Shown: piece after piece, positions 7,583 to 13,797 of the stretch
How the letters are laid out: each line of letters opens with the position of its first letter
Numbering within the stretch: position 1 is the stretch's first letter
Assembly (NCBI RefSeq): GCF_934643405.1
Contig: NZ_CAKUCL010000189.1
Coordinates: 1-13,844, forward strand
Source: an uncultured Actinoplanes sp.
GTDB lineage: Bacteria; Actinomycetota; Actinomycetes; Mycobacteriales; Micromonosporaceae
Reading direction: 5' to 3'
DNA: 13,844 nucleotides
Notes under the pieces: model-generated
Database searches by the model: none
What the model saw: only the letters and a program-made list of their open reading frames with translations
What the model was told of the DNA's origin: nothing
Position numbers and translations under genes: made by a program

Positions 7583-7896
7583 CGCGGCGCCTGCGGTTCG
7601 CGGGCGGCCACCGCGGTGGCCTGGACGGTCAGCTTCGGCACGAGCGGCACCGGCGTGGTCACCCGGGCCGTCACCGTCTCGGCACCGATCTCCACGGCTG
7701 CCCCCGGCGGCGTGGGCTCCCCGCGCGCCACCGCCAGCGCCGCGTCGCGGGCCCGGTCGACGCATTCCGCCTTGGCGGTGACCGCCGCGACCGCGCCGAG
7801 CGCCGTGGTCAGCAACACCATGAGCACCGGCAGCCCGACCGCGAACTCGACGGTGAACGAACCCCGGTCGCGGCCGGGCCACCGGTGCCCGGTCAC
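7579..7896 (-). CDS. TadE-like minor pilin
   Basis: 105 residues. The N-terminus MTGHRWPGRDRGSFTVEF has the TadE prepilin-type layout: a charged leader, Gly12, Glu17 at +5, then a hydrophobic helix (about 18-42). The ECVDRARDAALAVARGE segment (44-60) is characteristic of actinobacterial TadE-like proteins, and the rest is beta-rich. The start is GTG at 7896 and overlaps the pilin stop by GTGA. The stop overlaps the next gene by ATGA. TadE-type pseudopilins are cleaved by a prepilin peptidase and needed for Flp pilus assembly; no peptidase gene is in this window. Equivalent in position to M. tuberculosis Rv3655c. Confidence 0.88.
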   Translation of the reverse strand: MTGHRWPGRDRGSFTVEFAVGLPVLMVLLTTALGAVAAVTAKAECVDRARDAALAVARGEPTPPGAAVEIGAETVTARVTTPVPLVPKLTVQATAVAAREPQAPR

Positions 7897-8078
7897 TTCA
7901 GCGCCCGGTCGATCACGCCGCCCAGGGCCGTCGACACGTGGGGACTGGTGACGACCTTGTAGAGGATCCCGGCGAACGCGGCGGCCGCCAGCAGGCCCAT
8001 CGCGTACTCCAGGGTCGTCATCCCCGCGTCGGCCGCCTCGGTCCGCAGCCGGGCGTAGTTCGCGAACAGTTTGCGCAC
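7893..8078 (-). CDS. flp: Flp-type major pilin (DUF4244 family)
   Basis: 61 residues. VRKLFANYARLRTEAADAG is a leader of 19 residues, then MTTLEY with Glu at +5 and Tyr at +6 after the glycine, which is the Flp processing motif (G^xxxxEY). A hydrophobic helix (about 26-43) and a short tail HVSTALGGVIDRALK follow. This is the layout of the actinobacterial DUF4244 pilins found between TadC and TadE genes. The GTG start at 8078 is chosen because AAGGAGA lies just upstream (GGAG, 6 nt away); longer in-frame extensions run back into tadC and look non-coding. It is the only gene of the operon after the first with its own strong ribosome binding site and an upstream gap (53 nt), which fits a need for more of the pilin than of the machinery. 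Confidence 0.9.
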   Translation of the reverse strand: MRKLFANYARLRTEAADAGMTTLEYAMGLLAAAAFAGILYKVVTSPHVSTALGGVIDRALK

Positions 8079-8131
8079 GTGATTCTCCTTCTGTTGTGGT
8101 CCGGCAGCGCCGCCCCTGCGGCCGCCGTAGA

Positions 8132-8824
8132 TCAAAGGACGCCGGCCAGCACCGACATCACCACTGGGACGAGCCCGGCCAGCACGAATGCCGGCAGGAA
8201 GCACAGACCCAGCGGCAGCACGATCAGCACGTTCACCCGCTGGGCCGCCGCCTCGGCCGCGACCCTCCGGTCGGCGCGCAGGTCGTCCGAGACACGCCCG
8301 AGCGCCCGCGCCAGCGCCGAGCCGCTGGAACTGGATCGGACGGCAGCCGTCACCAGCCGGTCCGCTCCGGCCACGTCGGTGAGGTGGCCCCACGCCTCAG
8401 CCGGTTCCGCGCCGAGCCGCAGCAGCCGCCCGGTCCGGTCCAGGCGCTCGCCGAGCGGGCCGCCCAGCGCCTCGGCCACCTCGACCGCCGCCCGGTCCAC
8501 CGGGGCGCCGGCCCGCAGCGCCGCCGCCAACAGGTCCGCGCCCAGCGGCAGATCGGCGGCCGCGGCCAGCCGTTCCCGCCGCTGCGGTTCGGGCTCGCGG
8601 CGCTTGAGCAGCCGGAAGGCACCCAGCCCGGCCGCCGCCCCGAGCACCGCACCCCACCAGCTCCCGAGCACGACGGTGATTGCCAGCCCGACGGCGACCG
8701 TGAGCAGCAGCCGCGTCCGGGCCTCGCCGTCGGCCGGATGAAGCTTCGCGAGCCGGCGCCGGGCCCCACGCCGCCCGGGCAACGCGAGCACCAGTGCCGC
8801 CGCGACCAGCAGGGCGACGGTCAC
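8132..8824 (-). CDS. tadC: TadC-like type II secretion system F-domain membrane protein
   Basis: 230 residues. An N-terminal helix (about 2-16), a hydrophobic pair at about 38-70, a cytoplasmic helical T2SSF domain (about 85-190; LPLGADLLAAALRAGAPVDRA, then a helix with RVSDDLRADRRVAAEAAAQR), and a C-terminal hairpin of two helices (about 193-230). TadC-type proteins form the inner-membrane platform of the pilus together with TadB. The GTG start at 8824 overlaps the stop of the 53-aa small gene by GTGA; the longer in-frame start at 8974 would give an Arg/Ala-rich extension over that gene and is rejected. Equivalent in position to Rv3657c. Confidence 0.87.
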   Translation of the reverse strand: MTVALLVAAALVLALPGRRGARRRLAKLHPADGEARTRLLLTVAVGLAITVVLGSWWGAVLGAAAGLGAFRLLKRREPEPQRRERLAAAADLPLGADLLAAALRAGAPVDRAAVEVAEALGGPLGERLDRTGRLLRLGAEPAEAWGHLTDVAGADRLVTAAVRSSSSGSALARALGRVSDDLRADRRVAAEAAAQRVNVLIVLPLGLCFLPAFVLAGLVPVVMSVLAGVL

Positions 8825-8982
8825 CGCACCGGCTCCAGTTCGCGCAGCGCCACGCAGGCCGGCAGCCGGTCGTCGGCCGGCGCCGGCAGCCGCCGGATCA
8901 GGGCGGCCACGCAGCAGGGCAGCAGCGGCAGCCGCTCCGGCTCGCGGGAGTTGAGGAACGCGATCAGCACGCACCGGTCCAT
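8821..8982 (-). CDS. 53-aa small protein between tadB and tadC (unrecognised)
   Basis: 53 residues, MDRCVLIAFL to RELEPVR. The start ATG overlaps the tadB stop by one base (TGATG, 8984-8980) and the stop overlaps the tadC start by four (GTGA, 8824-8821), so it exactly fills the space between the two genes in a frame of its own. All codons after the start but one (GAA) end in G or C, the pattern of real genes in this DNA. It has four cysteines (C4, C23, C24, C43), two Leu/Pro-rich amphipathic stretches (LPLLPCCVAALIRRLP) and no clear transmembrane helix or signal. I do not recognise a family. Position suggests a small cytoplasmic or membrane-edge accessory of the TadB/TadC platform, or a coupling ORF whose translation matters more than its product. 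Short genes like this are easily left out of annotations. Confidence 0.7.
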   Translation of the reverse strand: MDRCVLIAFLNSREPERLPLLPCCVAALIRRLPAPADDRLPACVALRELEPVR

Positions 8983-9566
8983 CAGTCCATCACCGCCCCT
9001 GTCAGCCGCTCGGTCATGGCCAGCCCACCCCACTGCAGGAGCACCGCGGCGACCGCACATGCCGACCCGATGGGCGTGTGCAGCAGCTTGTCCAGCGGAT
9101 GCAGGCCCATCGCCATGCCGAGCCCGATGCCGGCCGCGGGCAGCAGCGCCAGCAGCATCCCGGTGGCGTGGACCCCGGCCGCCTGGGACATGGCCGCGGC
9201 TCGGGCGCGGTCGGCATCGCGGGCGTCCGCCTCGATCCGCTCGACCAGGTCGGCGGCCGGCGCTCCGGTCCGCTCGGCCAGCCGCCACACCGACGAGGTC
9301 AGGCGGGTCACCCGGTCGGCCGGCGCCAGGACCGCTTCGGCCCTCGGCGGCAGTCCGGCCCGCAGGTCGGCCGCCAGCCCGGACAGGTCGTCGAGCGTGC
9401 GAGTTCGCGCTGCCGCGTCCCGGCGGCGCTGCGCTCGCCGGAGCAACGCCCGGGCACCCAGGGCCGCGTAGACGGCCACGACGAAGGCGCCGACCGGTCC
9501 CCCGCTCAGCAGGCCGAGAGCCGTCAGCAGCACGACGGCGATGATCAGCGCTCGATGAAGGGTCAT
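8982..9566 (-). CDS. tadB: TadB-like pilus platform membrane protein (short form)
   Basis: 194 residues. Hydrophobic helices at about 5-38, a basic cytoplasmic part with helices (LARTGAPAADLVERIEADARDADRARAA region, about 55-130), and two more helices at about 133-153 and 166-185. This is the T2SSF layout, although shorter than proteobacterial TadB (about 300 residues), as is usual in actinobacterial helicase/secretion loci. The ATG at 9566 overlaps the TadA stop by ATGA. It works with TadC as the membrane platform that TadA drives. Equivalent in position to Rv3658c. Confidence 0.87.
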   Translation of the reverse strand: MTLHRALIIAVVLLTALGLLSGGPVGAFVVAVYAALGARALLRRAQRRRDAAARTRTLDDLSGLAADLRAGLPPRAEAVLAPADRVTRLTSSVWRLAERTGAPAADLVERIEADARDADRARAAAMSQAAGVHATGMLLALLPAAGIGLGMAMGLHPLDKLLHTPIGSACAVAAVLLQWGGLAMTERLTGAVMD

Positions 9567-10756
9567 GACGCATCCCCCGCGGGCGGCTCCAGCACGGCGG
9601 GCGGCGCCACCCCGCGCATCGTGAGCAGCCGCGCCAGCGCCGCCGCGCCCGGCCCCGCACCGCGCAGCCGCTGCCATGCCGGGACGACCGTGGCCAGGCG
9701 CTGCTCGCCGGCCGGCAACAGCACGCTGATCGACTCCAGGACGCGGCCCCGGTCCGTACGTCGCATCTGAAGCACGACCTGCAACGCCGCCACCACCTGG
9801 GCGTGCAGCGCCGCCCGCGGAAGTCCGCCCAGCAGGCCGAGCGCCTCCAGGCGGGCCGGCACGTCGGTCGGCGCGTTGGCGTGCAGCGTCCCGGCACCGC
9901 CGTCGTGCCCGGTGTTCAGGGCGCCCAGAAGATCGACCACCTCGGCGCCGCGGCACTCGCCCACGACCAGCCGGTCGGGACGCATCCGCAACGCCTGCCG
10001 GACCAGGTCGGTCAAACCGATCGCGCCGGCACCCTCCACATTGGCCGTCCGCGCCTGCAGGCCCACCACGTGCGGGTGTACCGGGCGCAGCTCGCCGGCA
10101 TCCTCGACCAGCACGATCCGCTCGGTCGGCGGGACCATCCCGAGCAGCGTGGCGAGCAGGGTCGTCTTGCCACTGCCGGTGCCGCCGGTGACCAGGTACG
10201 CCAGGCGGGCCCGCACGATCGCGGCCAGCACCGGCGCCACGGTCGAGGCGACCGTTCCGCATTCGATCAGGTCGCCGAGGCTGAACGGCCGCTGCCGGAA
10301 CGTCCGCAGCGACAGATACGGCCCGCCGATCGCCACCGGGGGAAGCACCGCGTGCAGGCGGGTGCCGTCCGGGAGCCGCGCGTCGGCGTACGGCTGCCCG
10401 TCGTCGAGCCGCCGGCCGCACGCGGCCGCGAGGCGCTGGGCCAGCCGGCGTACCTCGTCGGCGTCCCGCAGCGTGATCGGCACCCGGCGCAGCCCGGCAC
10501 CCCGGTCCACCCACACGTCGACGCCGTTGACCAGGACGTCGGTGACCTCCTGGTCGGCCAGCAGCGGCGCGAGCGGACCGGCGCCGACCAGCTGATCGTG
10601 CACGCGGTCGGCGAGCCGCAGAACGGTCCGGTCCGGCAGCGCCGCCGTGTTCGTCTCGCGGCGCACCGCCCGTACGACCGCGGCCGGTGTTGCCTCGACC
10701 CGATCGGCCGCGAACTGCTGCCGGACCCGGCCCACCACCGCCTCGTACCCGGTCAT
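9563..10756 (-). CDS. tadA: TadA/CpaF-family pilus assembly ATPase
   Basis: 397 residues. It belongs to the secretion ATPases that power type II/IV and Tad systems from the cytoplasmic side. An N-terminal helical domain (1-60) leads to the family segment GPLAPLLADQEVTDVLVNG (60-78). Walker A is GGTGSGKT (191-198), the acidic box VLVEDAGEL is at about 215-223, Walker B LVVGECRGAEVVDLL is at 263-277, and the His box TGHDGGAGTLHAN is at 282-294. All catalytic parts are intact. It overlaps the CpaE-like gene by ATGA (10756-10753) and the tadB gene by ATGA. It is the type called 'helicase/secretion neighborhood ATPase', equivalent to Rv3659c and to the Streptomyces gene near bldG. It is likely to polymerise the pilin encoded downstream. 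Confidence 0.95.
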   Translation of the reverse strand: MTGYEAVVGRVRQQFAADRVEATPAAVVRAVRRETNTAALPDRTVLRLADRVHDQLVGAGPLAPLLADQEVTDVLVNGVDVWVDRGAGLRRVPITLRDADEVRRLAQRLAAACGRRLDDGQPYADARLPDGTRLHAVLPPVAIGGPYLSLRTFRQRPFSLGDLIECGTVASTVAPVLAAIVRARLAYLVTGGTGSGKTTLLATLLGMVPPTERIVLVEDAGELRPVHPHVVGLQARTANVEGAGAIGLTDLVRQALRMRPDRLVVGECRGAEVVDLLGALNTGHDGGAGTLHANAPTDVPARLEALGLLGGLPRAALHAQVVAALQVVLQMRRTDRGRVLESISVLLPAGEQRLATVVPAWQRLRGAGPGAAALARLLTMRGVAPPAVLEPPAGDAS

Positions 10757-11820
10757 GCCGCCACCGCCGGTCGCTCACCGCTGAACAGGTCGTTGAGCAG
10801 CCGCCGGCACAGGACCGCGAGCGAACCCCGGCCGTCCAGAATCGGTGCGTCGCCTCGTTCGATCGCCTGACACAGCGCCGGTTCGGGGCGCAGCGTGCCG
10901 GCCAGCGGCAGGCGCAGCGCCTTGGCGACCTCGCGCGCCCTCAGCTTGCCGGGGGCCGGCCCGCGCACGACCAGGGAGAGATCGGAGCGATGGGTCCGGA
11001 TCATCCGGACGACCTTGGACGCCGCCGCGGCCGCTCTCAGCTCGGCCGGAACGATCAGAACCGCCCGGTCGGCCTCCTGCAACGCCAGCACCGAGGCGTC
11101 GTCCAGGTGCCGGGGCAGGTCGACGATGATCACGTCGCGCCCTCGGCGGCCGGCGTCGAGAGTCGCGGCCATCGCGTCGGACGGCACGAAGGCGCCCTGG
11201 TCGCGGGAGAACGACAGCAGCACCAGATCACCGCGGTGCGGCAGGGAATCGAGCAGCGGACCGGGTTTCGCCTGGCTTCCGGCCCGGGCCAGGGAGGACC
11301 AGCGCAGACCGTCGACGTTCTCCCAGCCGAGGACGAGGTCGAGCCCGCCGCCGAGCGGGTCGGCGTCGATCAGCAGCGTGCGATGCCGGGCCATGACCGC
11401 GGTGATCGCCAGCCCGCTGGCCAGGATGCTTGCGCCCGCACCCCCGCGGCCGCCGATCACGGCGAGGACCCGCCCCGCCTTGGTGGCGGGGGGCCGTTCC
11501 GCGAACCGGTCGACCACCCACGCCTCCGCGGTGGGCAGGGTGACGACGTGTTCCATGCCGAGTCGTCTGGCCGCGTCCCACACCGGCCGGGGCAGGTCAC
11601 CGCGACCCGCGAGAACGACGCGGGACCGACGGGGCAGTCGTGCCCGCAGGCACGCGGCGATCTGGTCGACGCCGACCATGACGAGCGGCGCCTGCGGATA
11701 TCGCGGCCGGGCCGCCGCGAGATCGGGCGCGACGTCGACCTCGGTGCCGCCGGCGGCGGCCAGCCGGAGCAGATCGTCCAGCAGATCGGGATCGGCGGTC
11801 ACGACGAGCGGAAGGGCCAT
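10753..11820 (-). CDS. CpaE-like / septum-site-determining (Ssd-type) MinD-fold protein
   Basis: 355 residues. Residues 1-105 resemble a receiver-like domain without an obvious phosphorylation site, as in CpaE. Residues 115-345 have the MinD/ParA fold. The P-loop VIGGRGGAGAS (121-131) keeps the glycines but lacks both lysines of the deviant Walker A (KGGxGK[ST]). LIDADPLGGGLDLVLG (150-165) and VIIVDLPRHLDD (230-241) follow. This fits the actinobacterial 'helicase/secretion neighborhood CpaE-like' family, equivalent to M. tuberculosis Rv3660c (Ssd), which affects septum formation. It probably positions the pilus machinery, or links it to the cell cycle. The ATG at 11820 follows TTGGAGATCCACA (GGAG), so the extension to 11877 is dropped. 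It is the first gene of the operon; two DnaA boxes lie 86-112 nt upstream. Confidence 0.92.
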   Translation of the reverse strand: MALPLVVTADPDLLDDLLRLAAAGGTEVDVAPDLAAARPRYPQAPLVMVGVDQIAACLRARLPRRSRVVLAGRGDLPRPVWDAARRLGMEHVVTLPTAEAWVVDRFAERPPATKAGRVLAVIGGRGGAGASILASGLAITAVMARHRTLLIDADPLGGGLDLVLGWENVDGLRWSSLARAGSQAKPGPLLDSLPHRGDLVLLSFSRDQGAFVPSDAMAATLDAGRRGRDVIIVDLPRHLDDASVLALQEADRAVLIVPAELRAAAAASKVVRMIRTHRSDLSLVVRGPAPGKLRAREVAKALRLPLAGTLRPEPALCQAIERGDAPILDGRGSLAVLCRRLLNDLFSGERPAVAA

Positions 11821-11903
11821 TGTGGATCTCCAACGCGGGCAGGGCGGGTGAGGCGCCCACCTTGGCGAGGCCCGCACCCGGGCCGCGACCTGGAGATTCC
11901 GAA

Positions 11904-11934
11904 GCTGTGGATAACCGTGAGGCTGTGGATAACC
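11904..11934. promoter_or_regulatory. Tandem pair of perfect DnaA boxes
   Basis: The 13-mer GCTGTGGATAACC occurs twice as a direct repeat (11904-11916 and 11922-11934, 18 bp start to start). Each copy contains TGTGGATAA, the reverse complement of the consensus DnaA box TTATCCACA, with no mismatch. A weaker match, TGTGGATCT, lies at 11821-11829 directly before the CpaE-like start codon. The pair sits between the start of the pilus operon and the divergent STAS gene. Confidence 0.65.
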
Positions 11935-12021
11935 CGCACACGACGGGCTGATGTGCTATGTGCGACCTACCCGAAGCGGGCGGAACGGACGTAAGCTCGC
12001 CCGCACGTCACACGCTCGGAA

Positions 12022-12046
12022 GGTGGAGGCGACCGGTGTTGGGTAT
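12022..12046 (+). promoter_or_regulatory. Possible SigB/SigF-type promoter for the second STAS gene
   Basis: GGGTAT (12041-12046) is an exact stress-sigma -10. GGTGG (12022-12026), 14 nt upstream, matches GGTTT at three of five positions. A start near 12053 leaves a 25-nt leader before ATG 12078, and the in-frame ATG at 12045 would lie inside the promoter. Confidence 0.4.
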
Positions 12047-12077
12047 GTTGGTGCCGACACGGAGCTATGGGGTTGGC

Positions 12078-12437
12078 ATGCACAGTTCGATTCGACGCAC
12101 ACTCGCCGATGACGGCACAGCCACGGTGACCGTGCAGGGCGAGATCGACTTCGCGAATGCCGACGAACTCGCCGACTGCGTACGGGATGCGGTTCTGGAA
12201 GGATCGCCGTCGACCGTCCAAGTTGATCTTCGAGGGGCGAGCTTCATTGATTCGACCGGGCTCGGCGCCTTGATCGAGGGGTATCGTGCCGCCTCCGACG
12301 CGGGTGTCCGGTTTGTGGTGACCAACCCGACGTGGAACTTCCGTCGCGTCCTCATGGTGACCGGCTTGACCGACTTGTTCGGCTTGGGCGAGGCGGCCGA
12401 GGAAGACTCCGAGCGCGCGGAAGCAACGGGCGCATAG
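12078..12437 (+). CDS. Second anti-sigma factor antagonist (STAS)
   Basis: 119 residues, one STAS domain, the same length as the BldG protein at 4398-4757 but clearly diverged from it. Core features: GEIDFANADELADCVRDAV (21-39), LRGASFIDSTGLGALIEGYRAAS (51-73) with Ser59 as the expected phosphorylation site, then FRRVLMVTGLTDLFGL and an acidic tail EAAEEDSERAEATGA. It should bind a serine-kinase anti-sigma factor and so regulate a stress-type sigma factor; its kinase is not adjacent. ATG 12078 is chosen because the domain starts right after it; in-frame starts upstream would add non-conserved residues and the ribosome site is only GGGG/GGAG-like. Divergent from the pilus operon with a 257-nt gap. 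The possible GGGTAT promoter suggests feedback by the sigma factor it controls (inference). Confidence 0.92.
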   Translation: MHSSIRRTLADDGTATVTVQGEIDFANADELADCVRDAVLEGSPSTVQVDLRGASFIDSTGLGALIEGYRAASDAGVRFVVTNPTWNFRRVLMVTGLTDLFGLGEAAEEDSERAEATGA

Positions 12438-12440
12438 GGA

Positions 12441-12470
12441 ACGACCCCCGTCGGGGGAGACGGGGGTCGT
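12441..12470 (+). terminator. Hairpin terminator after the STAS gene
   Basis: ACGACCCCCGT (12441-12451) pairs perfectly with ACGGGGGTCGT (12460-12470), with an 8-nt loop, starting 3 nt after the stop codon. No T-run. Confidence 0.75.
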
Positions 12471-12475
12471 CCGAG

Positions 12476-12505
12476 GATTCGGCTCCGGGGGGGTCGAGCC
12501 GAATC
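12476..12505. repeat. Second tandem hairpin (10-bp perfect stem)
   Basis: GATTCGGCTC (12476-12485) pairs with GAGCCGAATC (12496-12505) around a 10-nt G-rich loop, 5 nt after the first hairpin. A weaker 7-bp pair, CTCGGTG/CACCGAG (12508-12514, 12532-12538), follows. Probably a back-up terminator or mRNA 3'-end stabiliser. Confidence 0.5.
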
Positions 12506-12538
12506 GGCTCGGTGATCGCGGGGGGCGCAACCACCGAG

Positions 12539-12748
12539 GGTCGTAGTAGCAGAACGCGACCGTCACAACGTGAATCCCGATCGCAACAACCACAAGCATG
12601 CACCACGGGAGGACTGCCGTCGAGTACCGATTGTGGCACGCTGGGATGGACCTGCCCGTCTGCCCGATTTCACAGCGCGTCACCGCATGCCCGAACCGCC
12701 GCGCCGCGGACACCGTCGCCGAGCCCCTTACGGCTACACTTCCGGTCC
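12539..12748. other. Gene-free stretch upstream of the HAD gene
   Basis: Together with the hairpins before it, this makes a 311-nt region without a convincing gene. Short frames exist on both strands, but none has good third-position GC, a ribosome site or a recognisable product. The only signal I see is the -10 at its right end. Confidence 0.4.
12735..12740 (+). promoter_or_regulatory. -10 element of a probable leaderless promoter for the HAD gene
   Basis: TACACT fits TANNNT. It ends 8 nt before the GTG at 12749, so transcription would start at or within a few bases of the start codon. The -35 region (about 12711-12717) is poor. There is no Shine-Dalgarno sequence between it and the GTG. 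Confidence 0.45.
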
Positions 12749-13546
12749 GTGGGCCCGAGCGCCGCGTTTTTCGACCTCGACAAGACCGTCATCGCCAAGT
12801 CCAGTGCGCTGGCCTTCGGACGGCCCTTCTATCGTGACGGCCTGATAAGCCGCCGGGATGTGGTCAAGTCCGCTTACGCACAACTGATGTTCCGGCTCGG
12901 CGGCGGCACCGACGAACAAGCGATGGCCCGCACCCGCGACTATCTGGCCGCTCTTTGCCAAGGGTGGCGGGTCGATCAGGTGCAGCAGATTGTTACCGAA
13001 ACGCTCGAGGAACTCATCAATCCATACGTGTATGCCGAGGCAGCGGCCTTGATCGCCGAACATCAGGCGGCCGGCCGGGACGTCGTGCTGGTCTCCGCGT
13101 CGGGCGACGAAATGGTGCGGCCCATCGGCGCCCTCCTCGGCATCACCGACGTAATCGCAACGCGAATGGGCATCGTCGACGGCCGATACAGCGGCGAGGT
13201 CGAGTTTTATGCCGCAGGCCCCAGCAAAGCGGCCGGCGTGCGGGAAATGGCCGCCGTTCGCGGTTATGACCTGGCTGAATGCTATGCGTATTCCGACTCC
13301 AGCAGCGACTTGCCGTTGCTGGAGGCAGTCGGCCATCCCAGCGCGGTCAACCCGGATCGCACGTTGCGCCGTTTCGCCACCGAACGCGGCTGGCCCATCC
13401 TCGCGTTCCGCCACCCGATCCCGTTGAGCCGCCGCTTGCGCGACCGCCCGGCCGTACCGGTAGCAGCAGCTTTAGGCGTCGGCGTGACCGCGGCCATTGG
13501 TTTGGCTCTATATGCTCGCCACCGGCGAACCAAAGAAATCGCCTAA
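12749..13546 (+). CDS. HAD-superfamily IB phosphatase (SerB-like) with C-terminal membrane helix
   Basis: 265 residues. HAD motif I is FFDLDKT with nucleophile Asp9 and acid/base Asp11, motif II VLVSAS with Ser116, motif III Lys160 (PSK), and motif IV YSDSSSDLPLL with Asp183 and Asp187. A helical cap lies between motifs I and II. This matches the HAD-IB family related to phosphoserine phosphatase (TIGR01490-like); the M. tuberculosis counterpart in the same place is Rv3661. Residues about 236-256 form one hydrophobic helix followed by RHRRTKEIA, so the enzyme is probably tail-anchored with the catalytic part in the cytoplasm. Substrate unknown. The start is GTG 12749, directly before motif I; earlier in-frame starts would translate the terminators upstream. 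Leu242 is a TTA codon, rare here. Third-position GC is lower than in the pilus genes. Confidence 0.92.
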   Translation: MGPSAAFFDLDKTVIAKSSALAFGRPFYRDGLISRRDVVKSAYAQLMFRLGGGTDEQAMARTRDYLAALCQGWRVDQVQQIVTETLEELINPYVYAEAAALIAEHQAAGRDVVLVSASGDEMVRPIGALLGITDVIATRMGIVDGRYSGEVEFYAAGPSKAAGVREMAAVRGYDLAECYAYSDSSSDLPLLEAVGHPSAVNPDRTLRRFATERGWPILAFRHPIPLSRRLRDRPAVPVAAALGVGVTAAIGLALYARHRRTKEIA

Positions 13547-13672
13547 TTCAACGGCATTCTCGGTACGGCGTACGAAGGGCGCCCGTGGCGCTCGCCCGGC
13601 TCCCTGCAACGCCATCTCCTCACGCCACACCGGGCTGTCCCACGCCAAGACCGCCAGGTCGTGCATCGCCAT
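13508..13672 (-). pseudogene. Possible short CDS or C-terminal gene remnant
   Basis: From ATG 13672 the frame encodes 54 residues: MAMHDLAVLAWDSPVWREEM, then a Gly/Arg part and RRTENAVELGDFFGSPVASI. The composition is protein-like and third-position GC is about 70 percent, but upstream in the same frame the sequence turns Arg-rich and non-coding in look, with no ribosome binding site before ATG 13672 or TTG 13678. So it may be the tail of a gene whose front lies in another frame (a frameshift near 13690 is possible) or has been lost. It overlaps the end of the HAD gene by 39 nt, tail to tail. I do not recognise the family, and the pseudogene label is tentative. Confidence 0.35.
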
Positions 13673-13797
13673 TTGCAAAGTTACGTCCGAAGCGTCGCCC
13701 GTCGACGGCAGCAGCCGCCCCCGCCTGCACCGCGCGGGTCCACCCGAGCCGGGCCGGCTGTGACGTCTTCGCCTCGCAATGCGGATAGGGATTCGCG

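Noticed and set aside
8982..10778. 598-codon minus-strand frame that contains TadB at its end
   Set aside because: Only the part from 9566 is real; before it, the frame is an out-of-frame reading of tadA with Arg/Gly/Ala-rich composition.
12438..12599. Minus-strand frame starting at 12599 with a hydrophobic stretch (MLVVVAIGIHVVTVAF)
   Set aside because: No ribosome site, modest third-position GC, and it runs on through both terminator hairpins into the antisense of the STAS gene. Kept in mind as a possible small membrane protein but not supported.
12332..12748. Upstream in-frame extension of the HAD gene (139 codons)
   Set aside because: It would overlap the STAS gene and its terminators and encodes Arg/Ser-rich sequence with no conserved character; the HAD fold starts right after GTG 12749.
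12598..12748. Plus-strand short frame starting ATG 12598
   Set aside because: No good ribosome binding site, mixed third-position bases and it reads into the HAD gene out of frame.
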